A stretch of DNA of 64,000 bases from NCBI GenBank assembly GCA_023055355.1, contig JALJCS010000051.1, positions 1,240,001-1,304,000 on the forward strand. The letters run 5' to 3'. The notes beneath the pieces were generated by a model that had not been told where the DNA came from, did no database searches, and saw only the letters and a list, made by a program, of their open reading frames with translations. Within the stretch, counting starts at the first letter, position 1. Each line of letters begins with the position of its first letter. Positions 35,677 through 47,000 of the stretch are shown here, in pieces. Position numbers and translations under genes: made by a program. Source of the stretch: Agelaius tricolor. Taxonomy: Eukaryota; Chordata; Aves; Passeriformes; Icteridae.

Positions 35677-35828
35677 GATTTCCTTCTCTGTGGGAGTGTA
35701 GTTGGCTTCAGACCCTCTGTAGCTTCGACTCCAAAATCCCAGTGGTCAGCCTTGAGTCTCCCCAGGCACCTTCTGCCAAAGGCTCCAGGACAAGCCATGG
35801 TTCCTGGCTGCAGAGTAGAGCTTGTTCT

Positions 35829-36669
35829 TCACCTCTGGTCCTGTCCTGACTGGGCCAAGAGGAACCACATGAGCAATCTCCTGCTTAATCTGGGCAAGGC
35901 TTGTTGCTGCTCAGGGCTCCAGTGGAAAGTGTTCTTCTTGCGGGTGACCAGGTAGAGAGGGCTCACGATCTTGCTGTACTCAGGAATGTGCATCCTCCAA
36001 AAACCTATAGGGCCTAGGAAAGCTTGTGTTTCCTTCTTGTTAGTTGGTGGAGACATCGCAGTGATTTTGTTGATGACCTCAGTGGGAATCTGATGCCGTC
36101 CGTCTTGCCACTTCACACCCAGGAACTGGATCTGTTGAGCAGGTCCCTTGACTTTGCTCTTCTTGATAGCAGAATCCTGATGATCCTCTCTCCTTTCTCA
36201 AACACTTCCATTGCCGTGTGCCCCCACACAATGATGTCATCAATGTACTGCAAGTGCTCTGGAGCCTCACCCTTTTCCAGTGCACTCTGGATCAGTCCAT
36301 GGCAGATGGTGGGGCTGTGCTTCCACCCCTGGGGCAGTCGGTTCCAGGTGTACTGCACAGCCCTCCAGGTGAAAGCAAACTGAGGCCTGCATTCTGCTGC
36401 CAGAGGAATGGAGACAAACACGTTAGCAATGTCTATAGTGGGTACCAGTTTGCTGCCTTGGACTCCAGCTCGTACTGGAGTTCCAGCATGGCCGGCACAG
36501 CAGCGCTCAGTGGTGGAGTCACTTCATTCAAACCATGATAGTCCACAGTCAATCTCCATTCTCTGTCAGACTTGCACACAGGCCAAGTGGGGCTGTTGAA
36601 GGGTGAGTGGGTTTTGCTGACCACCCCTTGGCTCTCCAGCTCCCGGATCATTTTGTGGATGAGGATCAC
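35829..36669 (-). pseudogene. ERV-L-like reverse transcriptase
   Basis: Finger region (SPFNSPTWPVCKSDREWRLT) in frame 36,433-36,669. Palm with RLPQGWKHSPTICHG and an intact YIDD at 36,236-36,247 in frame 36,113-36,421. Thumb (MSPPTNKKETQAFLGPIGFW) in frame 35,829-36,116. Three frames, so broken. Confidence 0.8.
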
Positions 36670-36684
36670 GGCATCTCAATTTGT

Positions 36685-37197
36685 TCAATATTGCCGGCGG
36701 TGCACTGTCGAGGTGGCAATTGGCACTTGTTGCTCTTCCACCTTCAGGAGTCCTACTGCAGATGGGTTTTCTGATAGTCCAGGCAAAGTGTTCAACTGCT
36801 TGATGTCCTCAGCCTCTACAGCAGCTATGCCAAAAGCCCATCTGAGTCCCTTTGGGCCTTTGTAACAGCCATTCTGGAGGAAATCTATGCCCAGAATACA
36901 CAGGCCCTCTGGGCCAGTCACAATAGGATGTTTCTGCCACTCCTTCCCAGTCAGGCTCACCTGGGCTCCCAACAGGGTCAATTGCTGGGATCCCCCCGTC
37001 ACCCCAGCAATGGAAACAGGTTCTGCCCCCACATGTCCCAATGGTATCAGGGTACACTGAGCACCAGTATCAACTAAGGCATCGTATTTTTGTGGTTCTG
37101 ATGCCCCAGGCCATCGGATCCACACTGTCCAGAAAATCCGGTTTTCCTGTATCTCTTCCTGGTTAGAGGCAGGGCCCCTCTGACCCCGGGCATACAT
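36685..37197 (-). pseudogene. ERV-L-like aspartic protease
   Basis: Active-site motif ALVDTGAQCTL near residue 43 and the partner GLCILGIDFL motif. Open over 171 codons and continues towards RT. Confidence 0.8.
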
Positions 37198-37464
37198 GGT
37201 AGAGGTTCCTTCCAGGGGATCTGACGGATCATACCCAGCAGCTCAGTCATGGGAGGTTGAGGCTACCTTCACTTTACTGAGTTCCCTCGATTAGTGTTTC
37301 CCTCCTTGCTGATGCACCCGCGCTGCCAGGACAGAAGTGGGTTTCCCATCCCACCTTCCCATGTCTTCCCCATGGTCACACAGAAAGAACCACAGGTCAG
37401 CCCGTGGGCTGTACCCTCTCTCTCTAGCTGGGGAACGTTGGGCTCTGACTCTGGGGCCTGTGAC

Positions 37465-38840
37465 TCACACTGGTGCAATGTGGGAACTGTTCCTCCTCAC
37501 CTCCTCCCTCATCTCCCTCATCTCCTCTCTGAGTTCTTGGACCACGGCAGAGACGTGAGCCTGCATTGGGCCATTGATCACACTCTCATAATTTCTAAGC
37601 TTGTTGGCAACAGAACCCACTGTCTCTCGGTTGGTATCGGCATTAATCATTGCAATAAAGGTGGTGTATTGAGCTGGCCCCAGATTTGCCAGACTCCACA
37701 ACATTTGCCCTGTGCACCTGACCTTGTTGGGGTCATTATCATGCTGTCCATCCCTCCCAAAGAGTACCTCCAATACTGCCACTTCTCTCAGCTCTTGGAT
37801 CCCTTCCTCAAGAATCTTCCAGTGCATTCTATGGTGCTGCTCCTGCATTCTCTCCCTGTGGACAAACCTCTCTCTGACACTCATTAAAAGCCACTCCCAG
37901 AGGGAAAGGGACCTTGGCTCCCTTACAAAAATCAGATTCATACCTGAGTCCTGAGTCAAGTGTCCCAAATTCCTTGCCTCACCACCATCCAGCTGGACAC
38001 CTGTACCCATAAGGTCCCAGACCCAAAGTAGCCAGGTTGTGTAAGTCTCACGTCCCTGTCATACAATGTCTTTGTGCAGATTACAGAGACTTTCGTACAT
38101 CTGGGACTTGGTGATGACCTCAACTGTTGCCTCTCCTGGGCGTTGTGAAGGCTCTCCTTTCATATCCTCATCTGGGTGCTCTGATTTCATCTTAGATCTC
38201 CTTGTTTCCACCAGGGCGACTGCTGCTGGCTGTGACTGCCTTTGCAGTTCAGCTGGAACCTGGACAGTTGTAACATCTGTGGGTTCCACTGCTGCACCAT
38301 CAGACTCTCCCTCTTTGAGGCAGGGGGATGGCTTTTCACCAGCTGTGGAAAGCACCTGGCCCATCTCTTTCATTAGAACCCTCATCCAGCCTGGGTGGTT
38401 CATTTCTGAGGTGGGCTGTGGGGCAGGGTCAGGCTCTGGGGCAGCAGCATCCCTGGTCTCTGGGGTAGGTGTCAGTGTGGTTATCCAGGTTAATCTTCCC
38501 TTATCTCTGAATGCTAAATGTACCAGGCCTATCAGCAACACCAGCCACTGTATGATATCATTAGCATTTAGAGTGAATCTGAACCCTTTGAAAACTGGTG
38601 GGGCAGACCCAAAGAGCTGGGTGAAGGGCTGGGAAAAAATTTGCCCCCGTGTCATTTCCTCACAGTAAGAACCATTATTAAAGTAACCCCAAAAACATAC
38701 ACTTAGTGTGTGATAGCTCTGAATCCATGTGCCTGCCTTCCAGAGGAAGTTAAAGATCCATGAATTCCTCACCTCATTAAGCCATAAAGCAAACTGGATA
38801 ACAGCCAGGGCAGCCTTAGTTTGGTTAGCCTGTGTTCCCA
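37465..38840 (-). pseudogene. ERV-L-like gag
   Basis: Two frames: 38,059-38,840, with a hydrophobic segment IIQWLVLLIGLVHLAF and an acidic, Pro-rich stretch, and 37,465-38,010, capsid-like, rich in Glu and Arg (ELREEMREMREEVRR). Upstream of 38,840 the same open frame runs into host sequence, so its first residues are not gag. Confidence 0.65.
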
Positions 38841-39560
38841 GGGATTGCCTGGGTGCTCCTGATGGGGCAGAAGGAAGAGCTCCAGGCCCTCCGTGAGGGT
38901 GATGAGGGCAGTGGGCTGTCAGCGGGGGCTGGCTGGGGGAGCTGCAATGCCTGGGCAGGAGCTGCAATCCCTGCCCCGGCTGCGGTGGGCTTTGCTCCCT
39001 GTGTGGACCAGGGGTGGCGTGGGCAGAGCACACAGAGATTTCAGGGATGCGGGCAGGGGGATTCATGGCCAGCACTTTGCAGCTGATCCCCTTGGCCTCT
39101 CCTCTCTTGCAGCCATGGCAAGAGCTGGGTGGGATGGCTCTGGCAGGAAGGTCTCCTTGGATTCCTGCACATCCACGTTCTGACCGTGGCTCTGTTCCTC
39201 TCTCTTCCAGCCCTTCGAGCCCTGAGTGAAGACAACAGCCCCTCCTGCATAAGCTCAGGTGATGTTTGAGGGAAGAGCTGCAGAACTTTCATCTGCTGGC
39301 TCAGAAGAACCAGTGTCTCTTTAAGACCTCCAGATCCCTTGGAAGGTGAGACCACCAGGAGACCAGAGGGGATCAGCTGGAGTTCCAGGCACAGCTGATG
39401 ACTGGCACAACTGAGCCTGTGGGAAGCTCCCATGGCTCCTGCCTTCTCCCTCCCTGTTGACAGCTCCCTCCCTCCAGCCCTCAGACCCTGCCCATCCCCT
39501 TTCTTCCCTCCCAGCTCATCCCTCTGCTTCGCCTTCCATTAATAAACAGTTTGGCTTCCT
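38841..39560 (+). pseudogene. MROH-like gene 3' fragment
   Basis: The end of an exon (GQKEELQALRE, about 38,861-38,897), an intron and a last exon (from 39,212, ALRALSEDNSPS, then a stop) align with the last two exons and last intron of the MROH gene at 48,485-49,014. A frame break follows the last exon start. AATAAA at about 39,540 is a likely polyadenylation signal. All upstream exons are absent, replaced by the minus-strand ERV. Confidence 0.7.
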
Positions 39561-42500
39561 TGCTTTACCTGCATCTCTGTGGAGCTGGAGCGATGCAAAT
39601 CCGGGGCCCTGGGACACACAGGCTGCTCCTGCTGTTCTCTCCCACTCCGTGTTTTGTGCACAGACACAGAGGAACGAGGGCAGATCAGGATGGAAATGTT
39701 CCTGTGCTGAAGGCGCAGTTGTATAGCACTGTGGAGTTCCAGATCTTTCTGAGCACCCTGGAGCCCCTGGACTTCTGAAGAGCAAACCTGAGGATGCTCT
39801 GAACCCAGCTGAGAGGGATTCTATGGCAAGCATCCACGGAGGGCAAAGGAGCTTGGAATGCTGGAAGTTTTCAAGAACAGCTTCCTGAAAGCACAGCAAT
39901 GCTCCATCCCTGCACAGGATGAGGAACAGGGCAGAACCAGAGACCATCCGGGCTTAGCAGGGAGCTCTGGCTGTGCCTGAGGGCAAATGAAGCAGCAGCA
40001 CGGTGCCCGAGACTCGGACACGCGGCCGTGCCGGTGCCCGGAGCGCTGCCAGGCAGTGCCGGGATCCCGGCTGTGGTTCTGGTCCCCACAAGTGAGGAAT
40101 GGCAGCCCCAGGCTCAGAGCCAGTCAGAAAGCCAACCAAGGGAGAGCAGAGGGAGCGCACCCTTCCAGTCTCTCTTGGGCATGGCCGCAAATCAACCCCT
40201 GCTGCTTCTTCCTCCGCCGGTGTTTGGGCTGTGCTGGTGGCAGAGCCTGCCAGGTTGTGCTCTGTGTTCCAAAGCCTGTTGGGAGCAGGCATGAAAAGCG
40301 CTGCGTGCACAGCAGAGAGTCTTGGAAGGTGCTGGCAAGAGCGTCCTGTGGGGACAGGACCCTGGGCTCTGGCTGGGAACAGCCTGGTTTTGGTGCTGTG
40401 AGCACAGGCAGGAGCTGAGGCAGGGGAAGAGGCAGCGGGCAGCTTGTGTTTGTAGAGGGCCTGGGGCTGCACCTCTGAACCTGCACCTGGACACACACTT
40501 GGGGGAATACGAGCTACAGCTGGAGTGCCTGTCCTGAAAGGACCTGGAGTCATTCAGCCTTGCCAGCTTTGCTTAAGAGTGTGTTGGTGTTCCCCAGGAA
40601 AGCCACACATTTGGGGAAACACCTTTGGAGGAAAGGGGCTTGCTTCTCAAGGAAAGTGCTTCCCAGGGAGCTCCCAGTAAGGCAGGTGCGAGTGTCCCCC
40701 TTTGTCTCTCTGTGTTCCTTTCAATCCTTGAGGCCCGTTGCACTTGGCAGAGGGGCAGGGCAAGGGAGAAGGCTGTGAAGAGCAGGTTTGGCATCCGCCT
40801 GGACCTGCAGAGACCAAGCCAAGCACCTGCAGCAGGGTGTGTTCCTTTCCTTTGGACAGAGGTGTGAGCAGGAGCATCTCTGTCCAGCCATGAGCCCCAA
40901 AGCTCTCTGTGAGAGCTGTGAATTAAAAGGCCTTTGCACACACACTTTTCACATCTTTCCAGTCTACTGTGTTTCAACTCTTGGCAAAATGCATTTGCCT
41001 CCTGCTTGGTGGGAGCTGCTGTGGCCCAGGGCCAGCACAGAGCTGGGCTGTGTGGGCCAGGCAGCGTGGAGAGCCCTGGCTGATCTTGGTGTGTCCCTGG
41101 CCTCAGAAAAGGCCTCCCAAGGTGTCCTGCTCATTGGCTCTCCCTGTGCATCTTGGAGAGAACAAGGTGGGCATTTCTGACAGCTAGGCATCAGCAGGCC
41201 TCAAAATGGGGGCGTGTGGTGGAGTGAGCCCAGCTGAGATCCCCTGAGAGCAGCCCAGTGCTCCTTGCTCCTCTCTGCTGACCCGGGAGCGTTTGTCTGC
41301 TTTCGGGATGGCCCTGGCTGTGTCAGGGCTGCTCCGTGGACACGAGACAGCCGCTCCTGTCCCGCTGGGTCCCAGCAGTGCCTGGCAGCAGCCCTGCATC
41401 CACGTCAGGATGCTGGCCAAGAGAGGCCCTGGAAGCTGAGGCAGCTGATTGGAAGCTTTTGCAGATACACACAGGGGATGGCCAGCAGTGTTCCCTCAGG
41501 ATACAGCAGTCCTGAGGCGCCTCCCCAGAGCTGCCTGATGCTGCCCACTCCTTGTGGCACCAGTTGCTTTCCTGTGGGATGTTCTAGCTCCCCCAAGAGT
41601 GAAGAGGGAGCTGGAGAAAGAGCTGGCCAGGCTGCTCTGGATCCTTTCCCAGCAGCCCTGGCTGAGTGGAGCAGTCCGAGCTGAGCGCAGAGGTGCCCAT
41701 GGAACAGCCGTGCCCAGGAAGGCTCGCTGGGAAGGGGGATCCAGGAACCACAGGCCTGGCAGCCTGAGCTGCCACCGGGGAAGGCCTTGGAGCAGATCCT
41801 CCTGAGTGCCAGCCCACGGCACGTGCAGGGAACCAGGGTGTCTGCTGGAGGCTGGGAAAGCTCTGCAGAGGGACGGGCACAGCTGGGGCTCCTGGTGAGG
41901 TGTTGAGGGCTTCTCTGTGGGATTTTGGGGGGTAGGTGTTAGTGGGGTGTTGGGGAAGGAGTTGTCTGGAAGGTTAGAGGTCTGGGCTGGAATTTGAGTC
42001 AGTTTGAAGGCAGCATCTATGCTTTGGCACAGCTTTGGTTATGGAGGGCAGAAAGAATATCTGTGACTATTTCTATTCATGGTCCTGTTTCCCCTGCAGG
42101 GAACAAGAGGGGAGAGCTGTACTTTCTTGGCCACTTAGAGATCTGTACTGGGGGAGGATCAGCCCTTTTGCCATCTACTCATTTGTTTGGGTTACTCTTG
42201 TAACACTGAGTGGTCTTTCATTCCTTGAGAGCATTTATTCCTTAAGAAAATTAGGAGATTATCATCCCTTCATCAAAATCCATTTGCAAATCAAAGAGTG
42301 GTCTTCTTTTTGGCTCTGTGTAGTGTTATGTTTTGTAAAGTGACATTCAGTGGATGATAAGGCAAATGAGTTGCTGCTTCAGGATGGGACACAAACTTGT
42401 AGACCAGTCACATTCTCAGGCCATCCCAATAAATTTGGGAAGTTTGCAAATTTTGGAACTACTTGAGCTGAGCAATGGGAAGTAAAACTTTCCTGAAGTG

Positions 42501-43364
42501 AGGATTCCTTAATGCCAGATCCTTCTGTGTCTTCATGGCAAAGATGTGTTTGTGGTGCAGGAAATGACTTCAATGAGAAAATAATTCCAGCACAGAGTAA
42601 GAGCTTCTGACAGAGACCAAGTGTTGCCAGCAGTTGCTGCAGGTGCTGCTGCCATCAGCCCCCAATGCACGTGGGCTTTGGCTCCCTGTGGCACAGCAGC
42701 CCCCCGGGGGCACAGGTCTCTGGGGCAGGAGACGGGCACCAGCGCTGCCAGGGCTCGGGGGTGGCAGCTCTGCTTGGGCAGGGACTCTGCCACAGCTGCT
42801 GCTGTCAGCGCTGCCCGGGCCGCAGGGCTCAGAGCAGCATTCGTGCCCTGGCCCACACATTCCTTGTCTGTGTCACACCCGTGGGTTTGGGATGGCCACC
42901 GGCCGGGAGGTGTCCCAAGGAGGCCGTGCCAGCTTCCCTGGAAGGCCCCGTGCCCTTCCCAGCGCGGCTGCGTCGGCAGCCCTGGGGCTCCTTCTGCTGC
43001 CCTGAGCCCGCAGAGCAGGGCAGCGTTTGCTGATGCTCTGAGCCCTTCCTAAAGATCCTGTGGGGCTGCCTTAGACACCTGGGGCCAGGCATTCCTTCCA
43101 GCCTGGGCCACTTTGGCTGGGCTGGGGGCGGCCTCAGGGCAGGGGGCAGGGTGTGCAGGGGCCCTTTGTGACACGGTGAAGCACGGTCACTGTGGCATAG
43201 AACGGGTGTCCAAGGGCCCTTTGTGACACGTGGGAAATAGAAGCTTGCCTGGCTGCTGGGAACAGGCAACGGGGCAGAACGGGACAGAGCGGTGCCGTGA
43301 GGAGCCCCCGCACAGCGCCCTCGTTCCTGTCCCACCCGGAGCCTTTCCGAGGCGTTATTCCTGC
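39561..43364. other. Intergenic, no gene recognised
   Basis: About 3.8 kb. Short open frames overlap on both strands without motifs. 42,640-43,330 is GC- and CpG-richer and lies just upstream of the MROH gene, so it may include its promoter (inference). Confidence 0.4.
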
Positions 43365-43625
43365 AGGTGACCTTGAGGCCAGACCACAGGACTTGCTGAC
43401 CCGTGGTCTCCCTGAGGCTTCTCTTCTGCAGGAGCCTTCGAGGCCAGAGCCCAATCCTTGACAGGAGTCTCCTGTCCTGGTGGCCGGAGCCCTCGAGACC
43501 AGAGTGCAGGACTTGCTGTCCTGAAGCCTCCCTGAGGCTTCTCTCTTGAAGGTGCCTTCCAGGCACCACTGCAGGACTTGCTGACTCAGAGCATTTCTGA
43601 GGCATCTTTCCTGCAAGTAGCCACA
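43365..43625 (+). repeat. Tandem repeat upstream of MROH start, 55-65-base unit
   Basis: Four units of the form 'CGAGGCCAGA...CAGGACTTGCTG...CCTGAGGCTTCTCT...GCCTT', starting near 43,376, 43,438, 43,493 and 43,558. It directly precedes the first coding exon and may be its 5' untranslated region. Confidence 0.75.
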
Positions 43626-43640
43626 AATCCAGTCACTGAC

Positions 43641-44091
43641 ATGGAGCAGAGACCCCCGAGAGTGCCCAAGCTGGCCTGGGTGGAGGAGGAGGAAGAAGGC
43701 CCTGGAGCTGCCCCAGCACAGGAGACCGAAGAGGTGGTGCTGTTTGAGCTGCTGCAGGAAGGTGAGTGGCAGAGCTGGGCCGCAGGGTTGGTGCCTGCAG
43801 CCAGCTTGGCAACATCGCATCCCATCCCATCCCATCCCATCCCATCCCATCCCATCCCATCCCATCATCTCCTGGGCATGTTCCCATGTACAGAATGGAA
43901 CAGAGATGAAGAAGACATGGAGCAGAGACCCCCAAGAGTGCCCAAGCTGGCCTGGGTGGAGGAGGAGGAAGAAGGCCCTGGAGCTGCCCCAGCACAGGAG
44001 ACCGAGGAGGTGGTGCCGTTCCAGCCACCGCAGGAGGGTGAGTGGCAGAGCTGGGCCACAGGGTTGGCATCTGCAGCCAGCTTGACCCCAT
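43641..44091 (+). repeat. Tandem duplication of first coding exon
   Basis: Exon 1 (ATG at 43,641) and exon 2 (internal ATG at 43,917) are near-identical copies 276 bases apart, including the donor and the start of each intron. Both encode MEQRPPRVPKLAWVEEEEEG. Splicing exon 1 to exon 2 keeps frame, doubling the acidic N-terminus. Confidence 0.88.
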
Positions 44092-47000
44092 GCCATGCCA
44101 TGCCATGCCATGCCATGCCATGCCATGCCATGCCATGCCATGCCATCCTATCCCCTGGGGAAATGCCCATGGACAGGACGGAAGAGGGCCTGGGCAGACA
44201 CCCTGCAGTGGCCGCGCTCCATCCCCTGGGCCATCCCGGGGCTCTCCCTGCCTGGGCAGCGCAGGGCTGGCCTGTGTTCTCCGGCCTCTCCCGCAGTTCC
44301 TCAGCTCTGGCTGCTCTCGCTCTTTGACAGATGCAGCCCTGGAGTGCACACAAGAGCAGGAATCCAGCCGTGGCCGCTTCCGCAGCACAGCGCAGGTACC
44401 TGCAGCCACCCCCACCTGGGCTGGGCCTGCTCTCCCTGCTCAGCCCAGCACCGTGTGTGCAGCACTCCATGCAACATCCCCGGCTTCCTGCCCTTCTCCT
44501 ACAGTTCATCTGCAAATTCATCAAGAGAATGCAGGAGGAGGAGACCATCACCATGGGCACTGGGCTCGGACCATACTCGCCCATCTTCAAAACCAAGCCC
44601 AGTGCTGCCCTCCTGTGTCTGCTTGTAGAGGAAGGTTTTTACTATCCAAACCAAGTAAGCAGCCTGTGGGCAGGGTTTGATCCTCCCAGGAATTGCTTGG
44701 CCTCCCAAGCCATGAATGCTGGTTGCTGTGAGCCTTTGAGGCCACATGGCAGCACGCTGGGAAGGGAAGCACTTCTCTGGGCAAGCTGGGAACATTGCTT
44801 CTCCTGGCAGCTTTCCAAGTCTCCCTGTGCCTTCTCCAGGTGCCCGCCATGGTGAGGTTCATTCACCAGTGGCTCGTGGCCAATGATTGTGCTGAAGCCA
44901 GGCTGGACGAGGCCCTGCTGGATCTCACAGAAGCACAGCCAGATGACGTAGTCCTGACGCTGCTGCGTGTGGCCCCGTCCTGTGACAGGTATGGGGCCCA
45001 CCTGCCCAGAGGGCTCAGGCCTCCCCAGCCCATCAGCCTGTACAGCCTGCCGCAGGTGTCTGAGCAACAGAGACTTCCAGGGCCCTCTGGCTGCTGCCTT
45101 TGCCAGCCCTGGCATGTCAGCCCCTGAGCCTGCTGCCATGCTCCCTCCCTGCCCCTCAGGGCTCTGTCCCCACAGGCCTGGGCTGCCTGGCTGCTGCTGG
45201 CCAGGGCCAGTGGGCAGAGGCAGAGCTGGCAGCCAGCTCAGCTCCCCACGCTGCTGTGGCTGAGACGCCCCCTGAGACAGAGCTCTGACTCCCCAGAGCT
45301 GCCATGGCCATGTGGAAGACCATCATGGGCTCAGCCAGGACTGCCGAGCTGGCACAGCTGATCCTCCTGGATGTGCTGGGGAGCTGGCCAGAGCACAGCA
45401 CGTGCACCTCCGATGGGGACCAAACGGGTGTCTTTAACCTGGCTGTGAGTTTCTTCAAGTGGTCTTTGCTGGCCCCAAGGCTGCCTCTCCAGCAGCTCTC
45501 CATCCTCCTTCCCCCACTGCATCTCCCTGCCTCAGGCGCTGGCCTGAAACCTGGCCCAGGGGCAGCTTCAGGCCCAGCAGGCCCCGTGCTCCCCCTGCCA
45601 AGGTCTCTGCGGGCCTCTCCCTGCCATGCTCGGGCCCTGCCACACGGACGCCTGGGCACTGAGCGCTGTCTCGGGGGCCTTTGTCCCTTGCAGGCAACCG
45701 TGGTGATGTGGAAGATCCTGCAGGTGCCCTGTCTGCCACGGATATTGAAGGTGTATTTCCCCCGCCTATTTGTGCATCTGCTCTTCCAAGTGTTCTCCAG
45801 CACCTTGGAGATGCCAGAGGAGGTCGATGCCTTCTGGAAGGGATGCCAGCAAGAGCACGGCCTTGCCACCAGCCCCAACAGGTGCTCCATGCCACTCCTC
45901 CTGTCCCTGCCACGTGGCCTGCCAAGGAGCCAGTGCTGCCAGCGTCACCTGGCCTTTGCTGTGCACACAGGTTTGCAGTGCGCACCCTGAAGTCCCTGCT
46001 CTGCCTTCTCCGCTGTGAGGATGTGGTGGTGGCAATGGAACGCAGGTGTGGCTGGGACACGCTGCTCTCTCTTGACACCCACCACTTTGCCGTGGCTCTG
46101 CTGGCCAGGTGAGAGCCCCTTCTCCCCACGGCCTCTGACATTTGTGCTCTGTGCCCGGGGTGTCCCGCAAAGTTTCCGTGGTCATGGGCCAGAGGGCCTT
46201 GTCACTGCGGGACGGCCAAGCAGACTGGAAAAGGCTGGGAGAGGAGGGTGCCCATGAGAAAGCAACTCCCGAATGGCCCAGGTCCCCTTGCTGGAAGGGT
46301 GGTGGGGAAAGATGAGAACTCTGTGAGTCACTCCTGGGAGAGATTTGCCCCACTGGCTCAGGGTCTTGTTTCCTTTTTCCTCTCTTTAGAGAAATTTCCC
46401 ATTCAGCCCTACACTTTTGTTCTGGGATTGCATTCTACCTGCTCGCCATGCTGGGCCAAGAGATGCCATACTGGGATTTCCCTGCCCTGGCATTCCTTGT
46501 GGAGGTGAGCCTCAAGGCCAGCGTTGCCTCCCAGCTCTCTGCCCTCTCGTAGCCACAGCTGCCAGGACGGTGCCCGTGCCCTGTGCTGCTGCCTGGGCAT
46601 GGCCCTGTGTGGATCCGGGCTCCTGCCGGCCGGCTCCCTGTCACTGCCCTGTGCCTTTCAGGTCCTCGAGTGCCTGGACTTGAGGGAATGCAGTGACAGT
46701 GTTCTGCAGATCATGGCACGGAACCTGCAGAGCGAGCACAGGGCCAGGCGTTACTTGGCACTCAGAGGCCTGGTAGTGCTGGGCAAGAATCCCTTGATGG
46801 TGAGAGGGGGGCAGTGGCTGAAGCCGTGCAGGCAGCGTGGGGCCGGGCAAGGCAGTCGCTTGGCCTTGCCTGGGGCTTGGGGCCCTTGGGCAGCTGCTCC
46901 CAGCTCTCCTGCCTCCCGCTTCAGCGGCCCCAGTGCTTTGGGACAGGCCTTTGGCCTCTGGGCCCTGCGGCAGCAGACTGGCCTTTCACAAACTTGTGTT

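Larger units (their letters stand above)
34004..38840 (-). mobile_element. Class III (ERV-L-like) provirus, 5' truncated
   Basis: Minus-strand order: gag (38,840-37,465), protease (37,197-36,685), reverse transcriptase (36,669-35,830), RNase H (35,676-34,858), integrase (34,779-34,243), 3' LTR. No env, and no dUTPase is visible after the integrase. The 5' LTR is missing: gag joins broken MROH sequence near 38,840. Coding is split by several frame breaks. Confidence 0.82.

Noticed and set aside
43134..44596. Several minus-strand open frames of 240-335 codons
   Set aside because: They are antisense to the duplicated MROH exon and run through pentanucleotide repeats (MAWHG...), so they are shadows of real features.
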